From assembly GCA_900312665.1 (NCBI GenBank), contig ONZQ02000015.1, positions 988,794-1,052,793 of the forward strand: a stretch of DNA of 64,000 nucleotides. The letters are read 5' to 3'. Below the pieces are notes generated by a model. The model was not told the origin of the DNA. It saw only the letters and a program-made list of their open reading frames with translations, and made no database searches. Made by a program: the position numbers and the translations under genes. The stretch is from Cephalotrichum gorgonifer (Eukaryota > Ascomycota > Sordariomycetes > Microascales > Microascaceae). This document shows, piece by piece, positions 43,177-55,600 of the stretch (its first letter is position 1; the number at the start of each line of letters is the position of its first letter).

Positions 43177-46100
43177 TTATCCCGAGCTATTTTGCCAAGC
43201 CAAGCCCAGGTCATCCTTCACACTCCCATCAGCACTGGTATTGAGAAGCTGCTTCACTATGCCATCGTGGCCGTGCCGGGAAGCATAGTGAAGCGGTGTC
43301 CGGCCATCGTAGGCCTCCTTTGCGCTCACATCAGCACCGGCATCGAGAAGCTGCTGCACTACAGTCTCATAGCCATCCTGGGAAGCATAGTGAAGTGGTG
43401 TCGAGCCATCATCCTCCTTGCGCTCACATCAGCACCGGCATCGAGAAGCTGCTGCACTATATCATCATGGCCGTGCCGGGAAGCATAGTGAAGCGGTGTC
43501 AAGCCATCATACTCCTTTACGCTCACATCAGCACCGGCATCGAGAAGCTGCTGCACTACAGCCTCATGGCCGTGCCGGGAGGCATAGTGAAGTGGTGTCG
43601 AGCCATCATCCTCCTTTGCGCTCACATCAGCGCCGGCATCGAGAAGCTGCTGCACTATACCATCGTGGCCGTACACAGCCACATGGTCGTCCCGGGAAGC
43701 ATAGTGAAGCGGTGTACAGCCTCGGTCATCCCTTGCGCTCGCATCAGCGCCGGCATAGAGAAGCTGCTGGACCACAATGGTAAGACCAAAATCTGATGCA
43801 AAATGCAGTGGCATAAAGCCTCCTAGTCTGGAGTTTGTAAGCGTTTCATACATTTCAAGCCATACCAAAGAAGCCGGTAGTTGAGGATTGCAATAAAGTA
43901 CCGCCTTCTTAACTGCCGCTTCACCACTATCCCAAACACCGTTGCGAAAGTGAGTAGCCCAGTGCTGCACTGCATAACCGAGGAACCTACGTTCATAAAT
44001 ATACTGCTTGGTTTCCCCACTTGCTTGAAAGCCTGGGAGGCTAAAGTCGGATAGAGATAGCCTCCACATACAGATTTCGGCAAGGGTGCGGTTTGATTCA
44101 TTTGGATGAAGCGAAGACTTCCACAGGAGCGACGTGCCGCTAGGAGATTCTGAGGGGCTAGATGATAGCGAGGGAATTAAAAACTCGCGGGCGGTTTGGT
44201 GAAGCAGGTATATTTTGGAGTCGACCACCACCACAAAAAGACCACAAGAATGTCTGATCTCGTCGCGGAATAGTTCGTCTGAGACCAGCTCCAGGTCGCC
44301 TAAGGATCGATGTTCGGGACGTATCGCCAAAGCTAGGGACATCTCCTGCAGAGTAAGTGGCCGCTCTGCTGCGACGACGATATGGAGAAGCTTTTTGGCG
44401 AGTGCGACATCTAGACTCTTGGACAAGATCGAATTATATGCTTCATCAACTGTGTGGGGGAGATTGTGAACTTCGGACCGAATTTTTCCCGGGGTGAGAA
44501 ATAGAGTTCTTTCTATCTCATCGAAGATTAGATGAACCCATAGGTAGGTACGGTTCGGGACCCGGGTGAGTTCCTCTCCAAGCACAGTCCGCTCCTTCTG
44601 GCCAAGTCTGGGTATCCTCGCTATTTTGGACCTGATAACTATATTGATCTCGTCGGAAATCATGGCTCTCTCCTCGTCGTTTTCTCCCTTCAAATGGATC
44701 GTCGGTAGGTTGTGTTCCAGATCCCAGAAGCCCCTCTGAATATTCCCATACGCCCGGCTGGTCAAAAGGAACTTTAGTGCTGAAGTGCGAGCCGCCGCGC
44801 CAGAGTAGAATTTGTTGACTGCCTCGATAAGCAGCCGCTGCCCTGAAGCCTCACATTCATCCAGGGCATCGAAGATGCAGACAATCTCGCCCCCCCGATG
44901 GCTAGTCGCGACGGAGATGAGCATACCCCAGAGGCCGTGGAAGGATCTCAGCATTTTCTCGCCATCTTGTTCGAACCGCTCGAGGATCTGGGTAGAGAAA
45001 GCAGCGGGATTCTGGATAAATATCTGACGTAGGATACAGCAAAGAGCAGTTGTAGAATGTCTCTGGTTTTCGAAATCGTCTTTGAAAAAGAAGTAGCAGG
45101 TCGTTCTCGTGGCTGTGCTCGGTAGTATCTCATCTGCAAGGTATCTAGACAGTACCGACTTTCCGCAGCCCGGATCAGCAGACACCCAGAGAAGGCTCGC
45201 CAGCTTGGTCTGCTGCCAATTTTTGAAGCGTGGATGGTTCGTGAACCACTCGCAAGTCCCCCGGGCTCGCTGCGGATTTCGGTTCTTGCAATCTAGATAT
45301 TGACAAGTATTGAGTTTTCGGAGCCATTCGTTCTTCTGTCGTATCTGCTCGGGACTGAAATCCTGAGCGCACATATCTTTGCCAGGAGTTAGTATTTATT
45401 TAAAGCGCTGGCTATGCCTACTACTTAATGGCCTTCCCTCAACTGAACCGGACCTGCCTGTAGAGGATCGTCTACAGCGGGCAGGGCGAGCAACTCACCT
45501 CTCGTGAGGGCGCCCTCGTACAGGTCCTGCACATTTCCCAGCACCAGCTCGAAATTGTCCTGATCTTCTTCACTAGGCCCAAACTTGCACACTCCGCGAT
45601 GGTCAGCGTCCAGTTTGACTATGTTTTCATGGTCGCCGGGCAGCCCGAATCGGGCACTCTCTCTCGGTACATACTAACAAGCGTCATTAGCATAGTACGC
45701 ACATCTAAACAGATAGCTCAACCTACATCATCAAGGGCTCCCCAGAATGACACAATGTCATACTGGAGCAGTTGCTGCCTCCAGTGATTTTGCATAATAT
45801 CCGAGAAGATGCTTCCGGACTTCAGCGTCTCGATCACGTCATCTCCCTTCTGAAACCCCAGGGTGGACGCAATCGTGGCTGCTGTGCTTCCCAAGCTCAC
45901 TAGCGCGTGATCACTTCCATTATGTGGCGTGGCAAAAAAGGCAAGTCCAGTCGTGGCGTCCTTAATCCGCGTGTACTTGCGGTTGTTGTGGGCGTTGATC
46001 AGGGCTTGCTTGATCAGAAGGCCGCCCATACTGTGACCTAGAAATAGAATCGGCCCGTGTTCGCCTCGAGGAGCTCGTCCGCCCTGTCTATAAAGGTGCT

Positions 46101-46290
46101 CCGGTCCTTCCCGTATACCGCAGTCGCGTTGTACTGGTAGAGGAATATTCGAGACTCGGGGAAATGCTGAGGGAGGTCATCGCGGAGCCAGAGGCGACCG
46201 TTAGGTCCAGATGGCGTACGCCAGGTGTCCCATGCGTGGTCAGGATCGCTCTTGCCCCGAGGGTTGAGGCCATGGACGGCAATGATGCTT
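43177..46290 (-). pseudogene. NLR-type STAND protein: SesB-like lipase, NACHT, ankyrin repeats; disrupted
   Basis: Reading the minus strand: an alpha/beta-hydrolase (SesB-like) start, IIAVHGLNPRGKSDPDHAWD (from about 46290), then the nucleophile elbow GHSMGGLLIKQA. FFATPHNGSDH follows. After an intron (45674-45726), exon 45499-45673 gives the linker VPRESARFGLPGDHE...DADHRGVCKFG. After a second intron (45377-45498), the 43359-45376 exon encodes a NACHT NTPase with Walker A ADPGCGKS, Walker B CIFDALDEC, then ankyrin repeats. Two lesions: the hydrolase frame shifts between about 46041 and 46075, with a TAG at 46038-46040, just before GHSMGG. The ankyrin array loses one base near 43418 and stops at 43359, while repeats continue in another frame to 43177. 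No start exon is found. Such proteins act in non-self recognition and programmed cell death. Confidence 0.8.
43227..43760 (-). repeat. Near-identical 99-nt ankyrin repeat array
   Basis: Units of 99 nt (33 codons) recur with very similar sequence. The landmark TGCGCTCACATCAGC (plus strand) falls at 43321, 43419, 43518 (as TACGCTC...), 43617 and 43734. The spacings are 98, 99, 99 and 117 nt. The 117-nt unit carries 6 extra codons, and the 98-nt unit lacks one T of a T-run. Confidence 0.88.
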
Positions 46291-47327
46291 TATATACACA
46301 TTAGCGGCGTTCTATCTTTGCCCCACGAAGCAGCTTCCACACGTACTCCACCTTTGCAGCAGGACTAGCCGCAGTCGAGTTAGGGTCCGGATGCAACTGG
46401 CGGAGTGGCTAGTGCGGTATTAGTAGTGTCCGTGCACTGTATTCACTCCACGTCCACTCCATACCATGTTGAAACCTGCTCCCGCCTATATTGGCAAAGA
46501 AAAGCGTCCAGACGTGTCTCACTTCGGGGTGACAGTCGGACTTCTAGGGGAAAGGTAGCTAGATAATCAGGTGGTGAATGGGATTGAAAAAAATTCATCA
46601 CTCATGGCTGTCCGTACGGCCCATTGCCTCCCAACTTCCCAGCCTGGGGCTGAATTGGCATTCTACCCCGCTTTCGGTCTCGGGAAATCATTTATCCGAT
46701 CCTCACTGTGAGCAGCCAGAAAACCTATGTACATTTGTGCATTCAGGATGAGGCTTGTTCTCCTCTCGTTGGTCGGGTGGGTGTGAAGACCCAAGGTTAT
46801 GGGCAGGTGCCGTGCCTAGTCACCTGGACCCACCTGTCAACACTACCATCTAGATACGAAAGGTCCGTGCACCAGAAGAGAAAATGCTTTGACTTTGTCC
46901 AGGAATGCCAATCCTTTGCTAGGCCTGTGGAAATGCAGGTTTGGAACTTGGGGGTGGAGGGTAGTGGGCTCAGAGGCATGTGATACCGTACTTAAGTGGA
47001 ACCGCAGATGACTTGAGGTCGCGGCACCTAGGGAAACAGCCACTCAAATGTGCGACCACTGCCTGTCGAATCTGCGGGAACATACCCCTCCACCCTGGAC
47101 TCGCATACATCAAAGGTACTTGTGTGTTCGAAAAGGATATAGCAGTACTAATACATGATAAAATCAAGGGCGCCCTAAGGAACTACCTTCCCTAGTATGC
47201 AAGAAATCTATCCTGACCCGGGTAATGACATTTTAGTTGGCTCCTTGGAGCACTTTGTTCGATGTAGCTGAGAAACGGACTTCGAAGCAACGCGCCGCGT
47301 TCAATCGACCCGTTGGCCGCCGTGTAC
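46291..47327. other. Intergenic, upstream of the NLR relic
   Basis: May hold the lost or unrecognised first exon of the NLR gene. The overlapping frames at 46708-47043 have no domain. Confidence 0.4.
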
Positions 47328-48805
47328 TCATACAGCCGCCCATCGCTTGGCTGACGACGTTGGACCCTCGGACCCCGCATCGTACGTAACGGTTACGGCA
47401 TTCGTCTTCATGATACCCCCGTTGGGCGAATGGTACGACCCGCTCCGCCGGCCGGAGGTCTCGGAGTTCGATTCAAGGTCGCGCTTGACGATGCTCTCCT
47501 CGCTGCCGTTCCCGTCGCGCACCGTGAAGCCGTGCTCGTCGTACTTCTTCTTGGGCCTGCTCTGCAGCTCCATGTCGTCCGGTCGGTTCGCGCTCGGCTT
47601 GCTGAACTCCTGGTAGGGGCGGCCGCCGCTGCCCGAACTCTTCTTGCTAGTCCAGAGCTTGCGGCCGCGGGCCATCTCGACTAGGGGCTGCAGGATCGGG
47701 ATGCAGGCTGCGATGATGATGAGGTTGCCTTCGATGCTGTTCGCGAAACATGCTTAGCGAGGGAGGAGAATGGGAAGCAGGGAGGATTCGTAGGATACGT
47801 ACGAGGTCCAGTATAGTGGGTCGGATAGATCATCTTCGTTCGCGGGTTAGTTTCGCTTATCGAGATCATGGTCTCATGAAGTTGACGACTTACAGCTGAC
47901 GTCCATGCTTCGAAGGGTAGGCACTCCTGTAGCCTTCACGATACCCACGCAACCCGACCTATTCACCTGTTAGTATTATCTGTTGGGCGACCCGTGGGTT
48001 TCGACACTTACACAAAGCCGACCCCGAGGACACCACTGAGGACCAACTTCTTCTTAAGCGGCATCTGCAGTCCCCATAGCACGATGGCGGGATATACCGC
48101 CAAGTAGAAATCAAGGAACGCGGAGCTTGCTACACGGAATCAGCTAACCAGCCTTCACATCCAGGTTGACGTCTGAGGGAGGTGAAACTAACTGCTAGCC
48201 CAAAAGGCCAGGCCCACCAGTATATCGGGATTCAAACAGTCATGTCCGAGGGAGAATGTCCAAAGGGCTTCGACGGGCGTGCACTGGAGGATCAACGCCA
48301 AGACCATAGCCGTGAGGGAGAGGCAGACAATGACGCCCATGGCCCATAGTAACCAGAAGTGGAATGTGCCGGGTGCGAGGAGTCGGGTGAGGAGAGCGAT
48401 GACGGCCAGTTTCGGGAGTCCCAGTGTTTCGATCCCCGGCACATAGGCGGCCATCATCCATTTGATCGTGTTCTGCTTCTGGTCCAAGTCGAGCACATCG
48501 AAGTGCTTGCCGTTGCCATGAGATACGGATAGTGTGACGAAGACGTTCGATATGAGCGCGCATATCTGGAATCGAGGGTAGGAAGGGTATTAGTGACGTC
48601 GTGATCTAGTGGCGGCGGAGGCAAATTCTTGGCAGGAAGCGTGGGGGCCGGAACATACCATGGAAAGAATGATTAGGTAGTCATCGGAGAAGAATTGCCG
48701 GTGCACCGCGGACCGGACGAAGAGTCGAGCACCGACGAAGAGAAGGGAAAAGCCTGTGAAGATCCAGCAGACCAAAATGATCATGGGCCCCTTATCCTCC
48801 ACCAT
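47328..48805 (-). CDS. PTH11-like / fungal rhodopsin-fold integral membrane protein
   Basis: Six exons: 48659-48805, 48193-48565, 48012-48129, 47894-47958, 47803-47833 and 47328-47736, giving 380 residues (1143 nt, whole codons). Seven membrane segments are expected. The first is MIILVCWIFTGFSLLFVGAR followed by the DDYLII motif typical of this family. Later come QCTPVEALWTFSLGHDC, FLDFYLAVYPAIVLWGLQMP, the short SYDLSDPLYWTSIEGNL motif, and a cytosolic Ser/Lys-rich tail (about 270-380). The start at 48805 is chosen because it directly precedes the first helix; the frame also has an ATG at 48958. The family contains putative GPCR-like surface sensors; no CFEM domain is present here. Ligand unknown. 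Confidence 0.85.
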
Positions 48806-51291
48806 TTTGACGAAACGAGCGAGCGTAAACCAGCGACCAATGGGGGCGCTGAGATGATTGAGAGAAGAGCTAACTGCCGGCGCGCGATGATGGAGATGCG
48901 TCGGATCCCTTATAGGCAAGCGCTTTAACTTCCCGAGCCAAGCAATCGGGCACCCCACGGTCGGGTCGGATTTTTTTTCTCGCTTACCCCTGGCCGGCAG
49001 AGCCGTCCGTTAAGGGCAAATATGCTCGCAATGTGACGCCAGAGGCTCAGGCAGGGAATAGAATCCCATAGACAGGAGGCGGCTAGGATACTTTGTATCC
49101 GCGCTCTGCGTCCATGTGCCGGCCCCAGCCAACTTTGGTTTACATCTCCGTGGCGGCGGAGGCGACAATGGGACGGGATTTTGTGACAAGTCAGTTGGTG
49201 TATTTTACCTCCCGCTGATCCCTTTTGTTCTGGAGTACGGTGTACCCCACTTAAGATACTCCTCATTTGGAAGACGTTTGAGAGGGGGGTAAAACAGGAC
49301 TGGTCTTGGGCCCCTGGTGGGGGCTAGAGTACTCGTACGAGTACATAGTTATAAGCGATGTTGTAATTCGGGCTCCATCTAACTACTTGTGCAAAGAGGA
49401 TTTTACAAGTGCCAGTACCAGGTATACGCCAGCGGGAGCGGGTCCCGCTTGTAGAGACTAGTACTCGTAGAGTATACAACAAGGGTAAGGCACCCTGGCG
49501 GTGACGAACCCAGCGAGCGGGGCTGCAGGACGAAGTCTTCCTTGGGGGTTCCCAATACAAGTAATAGTACGGGGAAACAGTCCAGAGAGGTAGGTCCTCC
49601 GGGATACCCTGCCCTGACACCCCCTATGACCCCCTGTCCACAATCGAGCCCGGAGATAATACTGCTCGTCCAGATACCAGACTTCTTTCTAAAATTGCCC
49701 TTTACATCCCCCTCCGTCTTCAATGTTCGACTGGACGAGTACACCACAATGGCAGGAAGTACAAATGAGCTTACTCGTACAGGGGAACCCTGGTCCGGGT
49801 CCACTTATATCCACTCATACCCACTGACGCCGTTACGGGTATGTTTAGCGTCACAGCCGGACGAGTAGCGCGGGCGGACAGTGGCAACGCCAAGGCACCA
49901 GGATGCACTCTCATCAGAAGTGTGCCCACATGTGCGAGAATAAACCCCACGCTCAAGCTACAAGGCAAGCTTCGTCTTGTTGCCTGGTCTGCTTGAAGAA
50001 GAATTCATGAGTCGTACTAACTACAAGTACGACCATCGAAGTTGAAAAGTTAGGACATGAGACACACTTGGTCTGGACATCAAAAGGGGACCAGCCCGCC
50101 AGGGTTGAAATTGCTTTTAAGAGGCGCCGTTGCTTTTTCAATCTGTCCGCGAATGAGGATGGGGCAGCAAAGATTCAAAACCAGACATGTGATCGGGGTT
50201 TTCTTCTTAGAGACAGGGCCAGATCACGACACTTGACAGAAATAGGACCGGGGAAAACCCGGGAATAGAACAAGGCGGGTGGTATTGTCGCCTCCCTGGC
50301 CTGGCAACAATCCTACTCTCCACACCGCTTGTCAGGATAATGCTCGGCATAACACGCATAGCACGAGTATTATTGTCCTCGTTCGAGCTTGCGCGAGTTG
50401 GCCATGACAGGTCATAAATGCAACATAGTAATGCATAGTCATTGGAGACGAATCACCCCACTTTGAGAGTGAGCTCATGACTCGCTCCCACGACTTCGTA
50501 CCGAGAACTTGGTACTTACCTACTTCCAGCGTGGGAATGAAGAAATTTTGAGACCCCGGGCCCCCCACGCCCCGCCTGTCTGGCTCTGGGTGCAGGGTTG
50601 TATTTTTACGCGAGCCACGGAGCCGGTGCTGCTTGGCTGCATTTTGTGAACGCAATCTCGGGGATGTACGAACGTGTGGTTAGCGGCAATGTCTCAATAT
50701 TTGACGTGCAGGGAAGAGATGTCAGAGCCATGCGGAGAACAAAGAAAAAGAGATCAACCCTATGGAGAAAATAGCCAAGCGGGAGGCGTTTGCGGAGGCA
50801 AGGGAGATCAGATACTTGTATGTGGGGAAAATTAAAGGGGTCAGTCCAAAAAGGGGATCGAAACGCCGTCGCCGATCATACCCGTTCCCGTCCCTAGTGC
50901 TGGTGCCGGGGGCTAGCAGTACGACATGCTCCACTATGGACACCACCACAAGACCCACGGACGATTCCTTCGTGGACTCGCTTTTGTACAGCTCCTGAGT
51001 ACTTCGTAGAGGTATCCCGAACAAGGATATCTGCACTAGCGGACTTGATGTCCGCACTCGGCAAATGCCCTCATCTGCTTCGCCCGCGGCTGGCGGGGAA
51101 GTGAAGGACTCCGCTGCTTCCTGGCCCGAGTACTTGTACTGGAAGATGGAACCCCTGAACAACATGGGAGCATCCTCGGAGCATCCGATTCCTTCTCCTT
51201 GCTTCTTCCCACCCATATTTCCCTCACTACCGATACGATACCGTTCCTCGTTTCATCTATACAGTGATACCTTGAGGTACCACTAGCCACC
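48806..51291. other. Intergenic, gene-poor
   Basis: About 2.5 kb. The word GTACTCGTA recurs, including a perfect 16-bp palindrome at 49329-49344. Frames such as 49403-49804 and 50722-51216 lack domains. The right end is the O-methyltransferase promoter. Confidence 0.45.
49329..49344. repeat. Perfect 16-bp palindrome
   Basis: GTACTCGTACGAGTAC reads the same on both strands. Related words recur nearby (49457, 49773). Confidence 0.8.
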
Positions 51292-52932
51292 ATGTCCCAA
51301 GAACTCGATCTCTCCCTCGCCACCCGGCCCAACAACACTGCCGCCGTGCCGGCCATCCTCGATGAGTTCAACTCTCTCTACAGCACCCTGGAGACCGGTG
51401 GCGAGGCGACCCGCCATGCACTGGTGCTCAAGGCCCGGAGCCTTCTTCATGCTCTCCAGTCGCCCCGTGAGCAGATGATCCAGCACACATGGGCCGACGT
51501 ACGTCAATTGACCTTCCCGAGCGAGGGAGAGAGAGGCCATCTTGACTTCGCGTGTGCTGACCTTGGGACTATAGCCTGGTCTCAACGCTGCCATCATCAC
51601 CGGCGTTGATGTCGGTCTCTTCAAGCTTATGGTCAAGAATGGCGTGGATACCCCCCAGAAGGTCTCCAACCTTGCCGGGCCCCTTGGAGTGGACCCTGTC
51701 CTTCTCGGTTCGTTAACCCCGGGCACGAAATGCCACGCCATTGATGGAGGACAACTTGCTGACAGCTGCTGACCGCCGTATTAGGCCGTCTGATGCGTCA
51801 CATCTGCGCCATGGGTCACCTCGTCGAGACGGGGCCAGACGAGTACAAGCCCACGAACTTCTCTAAATCGCTGAGTCTCGATGTTATCAGCGCTGGTTAT
51901 TCTGCCCTGTAAGTAAATGTGGATGTCCGACAAAACTCGGCTGTATCATTTTTTGGCCTCGGTTTTGGATTTGCTAACCAATTGTCTTTCTTCTAATCTA
52001 GACTCGGCGGAATCGGCCGCAGCCCCATCGAGTTCAACAAGTTCCTCCGCGATACCAACTACCAGAACCCCGTTGATGCGGCCCACACGGCCATGCACTC
52101 GGCTTACAACACCGACCTGCCGAACTGCTTCGAGTATCTGCGGTCCGTTGGCCTCGGCCCCCAGACGAACAACCATAGTGAGTATCTTAACAATTTCTTT
52201 TCTTCCTGGGAAAGGAATGTTTGGCCAGCTAACCTGAAACTCCGTTCCAGTGGGTGGATACAGGCAAGGCCGCTTGCCTTGGTCGCACCCCGAGATCTAT
52301 CCCGTCGCGGAGACGCTATTCGCTGGCGCCGATCCCTCGCCTGATGCGCCGCTTGTGGTAGATGTTGCTGGTGGTCTTGGCCATGATATTAATGAGTTCA
52401 AGGCTCTCTATCCTAACCACCCTGGAGTCAGTACCGAACCCTTCGAACTCATCTTGGAACCCGCCTCTCTAGTATGCTGACTTTTCTTGTTCTCGTGATA
52501 CAGAAACTTATTCTTCAGGACCTCCCGGTTGTCATCAACGATGTCAAGGGTATTGACCCCTCGATAGAACTGATGAGCCACGACTTCCTGACGGAGCAGC
52601 CCGTCAAGGGCGCCAGGGCCTACTTCATGCACTCCATCCTGCACGACTGGCCCGATGATGTCTGCACCCAGATCCTGTCCCGCCTGGCGGACGCCATGAA
52701 GCCCGGATACAGCAAGCTACTGATCTTCGAGTGCGTTATCGCCCGGACGGGCGCCCACTGGGAGGCCACCGCCGGAGACATCCTCATGATGACGCAGCTC
52801 TCAGCCCTGGAGCGCACGGAGGACCACTGGCATAAGCTGATCGAGGGCAGCGGGCTGAACCTGAAGATCACTAAGTTCTGGAAGTGCGCGCGACCCGATG
52901 TCGAGAACGTCATCGAGTGCGAGCTGGCCTAG
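51292..52932 (+). CDS. SAM-dependent O-methyltransferase
   Basis: Six exons: 51292-51498, 51575-51707, 51785-51908, 52002-52177, 52251-52426 and 52504-52932, giving 414 residues (1245 nt, whole codons). A winged-helix dimerisation region covers about residues 40-150. The SAM-binding motif I is LVVDVAGGLGHD (about 249-258; the first Gly of GGG is Ala). SHDFLTEQPVKGARAYFM follows, then LHDWPDD with His319 as the probable catalytic base. This is the caffeate/flavonoid-type OMT family common in fungal secondary metabolism. The next gene (VOC protein) converges on it with a 507-bp gap. The methyl acceptor, likely a phenol or enol hydroxyl, is unknown. Confidence 0.93.
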
Positions 52933-53439
52933 GTTGAAAGCTTTATGAGGGTGGCTTTGGCAAAGAAGGGGGGGTGACGCGGTGATGGAAGCACACCTCG
53001 TGGCCACATGTCCGTGGCAGTAGAGTAGGCTAAGCTCACCACTACCTCGGAGAGCTAGACCTGCCTTAAGCCCCCGACCTCAAGTTACGACTGCATGTTC
53101 CGGGTGTTCAATGATATTAATGATAACCCCTCTGATCAATCTCATGAACTAAATCTCGTATCGGGGTAACATGACTCGTCCAGCCTAAGGGTGTGATGAT
53201 GAATGGTAGTCAAAAAGTGTATGAATCTCGATGTCAGGCCCGGGGCTAAGCAGAATAAGCTCGATACCAATCGAGCATGTGGACTATATGTTGCGCAATG
53301 ACCGCACTTCCCTCTGTACTGGACGTAGACGGTCTGTACTGTCCATAGCTAGCAACAGCAGCTCCTATAGAGCTTCTGGAAAGTAGAAGTATCGTGGGTG
53401 ACACAATCCCTAGGATTTAGAACCATCTTAACAGTCAGC
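52933..53439. other. Convergent 3' intergenic
   Basis: 507 bp between the O-methyltransferase and VOC stop codons. No gene seen. Confidence 0.5.
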
Positions 53440-54360
53440 TTAAGCCTCCACCTCCCCTCTGGACTCCGCCGTATCAGCGAAATAATTCGTAACGCCATCC
53501 CTATCCTCAAGCCAGACGAATCGAACCATGAAACCAGGCAAAGACGAGACCTCTTGGTCGATCGTGATCCCCTGGCACCTCGCAAGGTCCTGGACGGCCG
53601 CCACGTCTGTAACAACGTACTGGATCCCCGCGGTTCCTGTGTCGGCCGGCAATGGCCCCCCAAAACTCCGTAGGCTAACAAAAGTCGCGCCGTTCCTGAA
53701 GACATGTTTCTCCGTGCCCAACCGGACGTCGTAATTCACCCCTATCTCCTCCAGCCCCAGAAAGTCGCGATAGAATAGCATGCTGAGACTCAAGTCCGAC
53801 ACCACGATACCTACTTCCATCTCCTCATACTGAGTCCCCTTCGCGTCCCCAGTGATCACAATCTCGACGTCTTGTCCTGACGGGTCGCTGATTAACGCGC
53901 TCTTGGCGCAGTTCATCGCGGGGTGCGAGCAGGCGTCCTCGAACACCGGCGCAGCTAGCCCCGCGTTGGTGAATTTGTCGATGAGAGCTTCTTCGTCGCT
54001 GAAGAAGAACGTCCAGAGGCGCAGGCCTGTCGCATCTGCGACACCACCGTCGACGTACAAGCGGTTTGCGACGCGCCGGGAGAGTTTGAGCTGAGATGCG
54101 CCTGCTTGGATGCGCCATACTTCGGAGTTGTTGCCGACTTCGTAGGGTTCGAGTGGTTCGAAGCCGAGGACGTCGGTGTAAAAGGTATACATAGGCTCGG
54201 AGTCTGCCGTGAAGCGTCTGAATGTGTTCATGGAGGGCATCCAGAGAAGCGGGCCGACGGAACCAACTTCGCAGGCCTGGCTGTTCACTGTCCCTATCAG
54301 AAGGATCTCGAGGGCAGCGATCGCTAGCTGGAGCTGATTCGACTTAACTGTTGGAGACAT
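53440..54360 (-). CDS. Secreted VOC (glyoxalase/dioxygenase-fold) protein
   Basis: A single exon of 306 residues. A signal peptide covers about residues 1-28 (hydrophobic IAALEILLIGTVNS). Two vicinal-oxygen-chelate modules follow. Module 1 has MYTFYTDVLGFEPLEPYEV and SDPSGQDVEIVITGD. Module 2 has LSMLFYRDFLGLEEIGVNYD and FVWLEDRDGVTNYFAD. VOC proteins bind a metal and act as glyoxalases, extradiol dioxygenases, isomerases or resistance proteins. A secreted form is less common. I cannot assign metal ligands with certainty. It is divergent from the NCS1 permease, across a 1.24-kb gap. Confidence 0.82.
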   Translation of the reverse strand: MSPTVKSNQLQLAIAALEILLIGTVNSQACEVGSVGPLLWMPSMNTFRRFTADSEPMYTFYTDVLGFEPLEPYEVGNNSEVWRIQAGASQLKLSRRVANRLYVDGGVADATGLRLWTFFFSDEEALIDKFTNAGLAAPVFEDACSHPAMNCAKSALISDPSGQDVEIVITGDAKGTQYEEMEVGIVVSDLSLSMLFYRDFLGLEEIGVNYDVRLGTEKHVFRNGATFVSLRSFGGPLPADTGTAGIQYVVTDVAAVQDLARCQGITIDQEVSSLPGFMVRFVWLEDRDGVTNYFADTAESRGEVEA

Positions 54361-55600
54361 TTCGAACGACGATGTTGTTTCCGCGATGGAATCTTGTCAT
54401 TAACCAGAGCTCGAGTGTTACCCACCAAGCATGCTTCTCATGAGTAAATGAGCCGATGTGCGGGAAACCGGTACTATATGTCCTTAGATGGTTTATACCG
54501 AGAGACGTAGAAGGATCATCCGCTGACGTGAGACCACTGTCTGGAGAACAGAAGATGCCGAGACCAGCGTCTGCATGTTAATATATGATGCATTAGCGCC
54601 CGTCGATCCTATGTCGTTCGTTCAGCTGTGCCTTCGTTTTTGACACAAGCTGTCGCAGTATCGGCAGCTGAGCCCTCGTCCCTGTTTTCTTCATTTGGTG
54701 AGAAGTGTTCGACTTGGAGATGTGGCAGGTTCTGCCTGATATCCCGACTATTTGTACACAGGTATTCCACTCTACGCGATAGCCAGGTACGAGAGGATGC
54801 TCGGGTGGATTTACCCAGGCCACCGACTGCTAGAGGAATTCCCGGTCGCTTAGATTGATGACGGGTATTATATGCATATATTATTCAGTGACCTCTCTCT
54901 CTCGGCGACTCTCGCGACGGTGTAAAGGACTCACTCATACACACTCTCGCAGTCAGTCACCGGGATACATAGATGAGGTGAGCCTTAAGGTGTAATGGAC
55001 GTCCAAAGCCTTCGAGGGCTTGTCATAGATATCATAACAATACATCCTATCGCTATCCAGGCGCCGAATAATCTGACCTTCACGATTGAAACGCGTTGCC
55101 TTATCGCGTGCTGGATAATGCTAGTATGTCACAGGGGTGACTTAGTACTTGTCCTCCCCCGGTCGATGTTAAGCTAGCTGAGATAATGCTAGCCTAACTA
55201 ACCAAACCATAATCAATAGTGTTAGGGTGCAAATTATTATCCTTCCTAGAGACTGGCTTAGCGCGCCGTTTAGAAGCAACCAGGCTGGAAGGCGGGTATA
55301 GTGGAACCCGAATGGCGTGAAATCTCGGCCGCGGGTGAAGATTTAACAGTCTTATCAATACTAGGTCCAAATTATCCCCACTATCATCCCCAGATTCGCA
55401 AACCGTCTCCTTATCGCTGGTAACCTCTAATTTGGTTGATCGCTGCGGGCGCTACAAGTGCGTACGACGCCGATAATGTTCGTTTTTGGGATATATCATA
55501 TAACGGTCTGAAGCTGCAGATCCAAAACTTCCATGTAGACTCTGAATACCACATCTGTCCACACCCACACGTAGACTTTGACCATACTCTTGCGTTTGCG
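54361..55600. other. Divergent promoter region of VOC protein and NCS1 permease
   Basis: 1.24 kb without a gene, AT-rich near the permease. GATA-type sites lie close to the permease start (listed separately). Confidence 0.5.
55352..55415 (-). promoter_or_regulatory. Three GATA-factor sites upstream of the permease
   Basis: TTATC (GATAA on the minus strand) occurs at 55352-55356, 55372-55376 and 55411-55415, about 185-250 bp before the ATG at 55601. Fungal nitrogen regulators of the AreA/NIT2 type bind such clustered sites. The count is by eye and the role is inferred. Confidence 0.5.

Noticed and set aside
43220..43760. CRISPR-like regular repeats
   Set aside because: The units encode ankyrin repeats on the minus strand and the organism is a fungus; no spacers.
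43296..43796. Repetitive plus-strand frames with HQHRHREAAA-type repeats
   Set aside because: Antisense translation of the ankyrin array.
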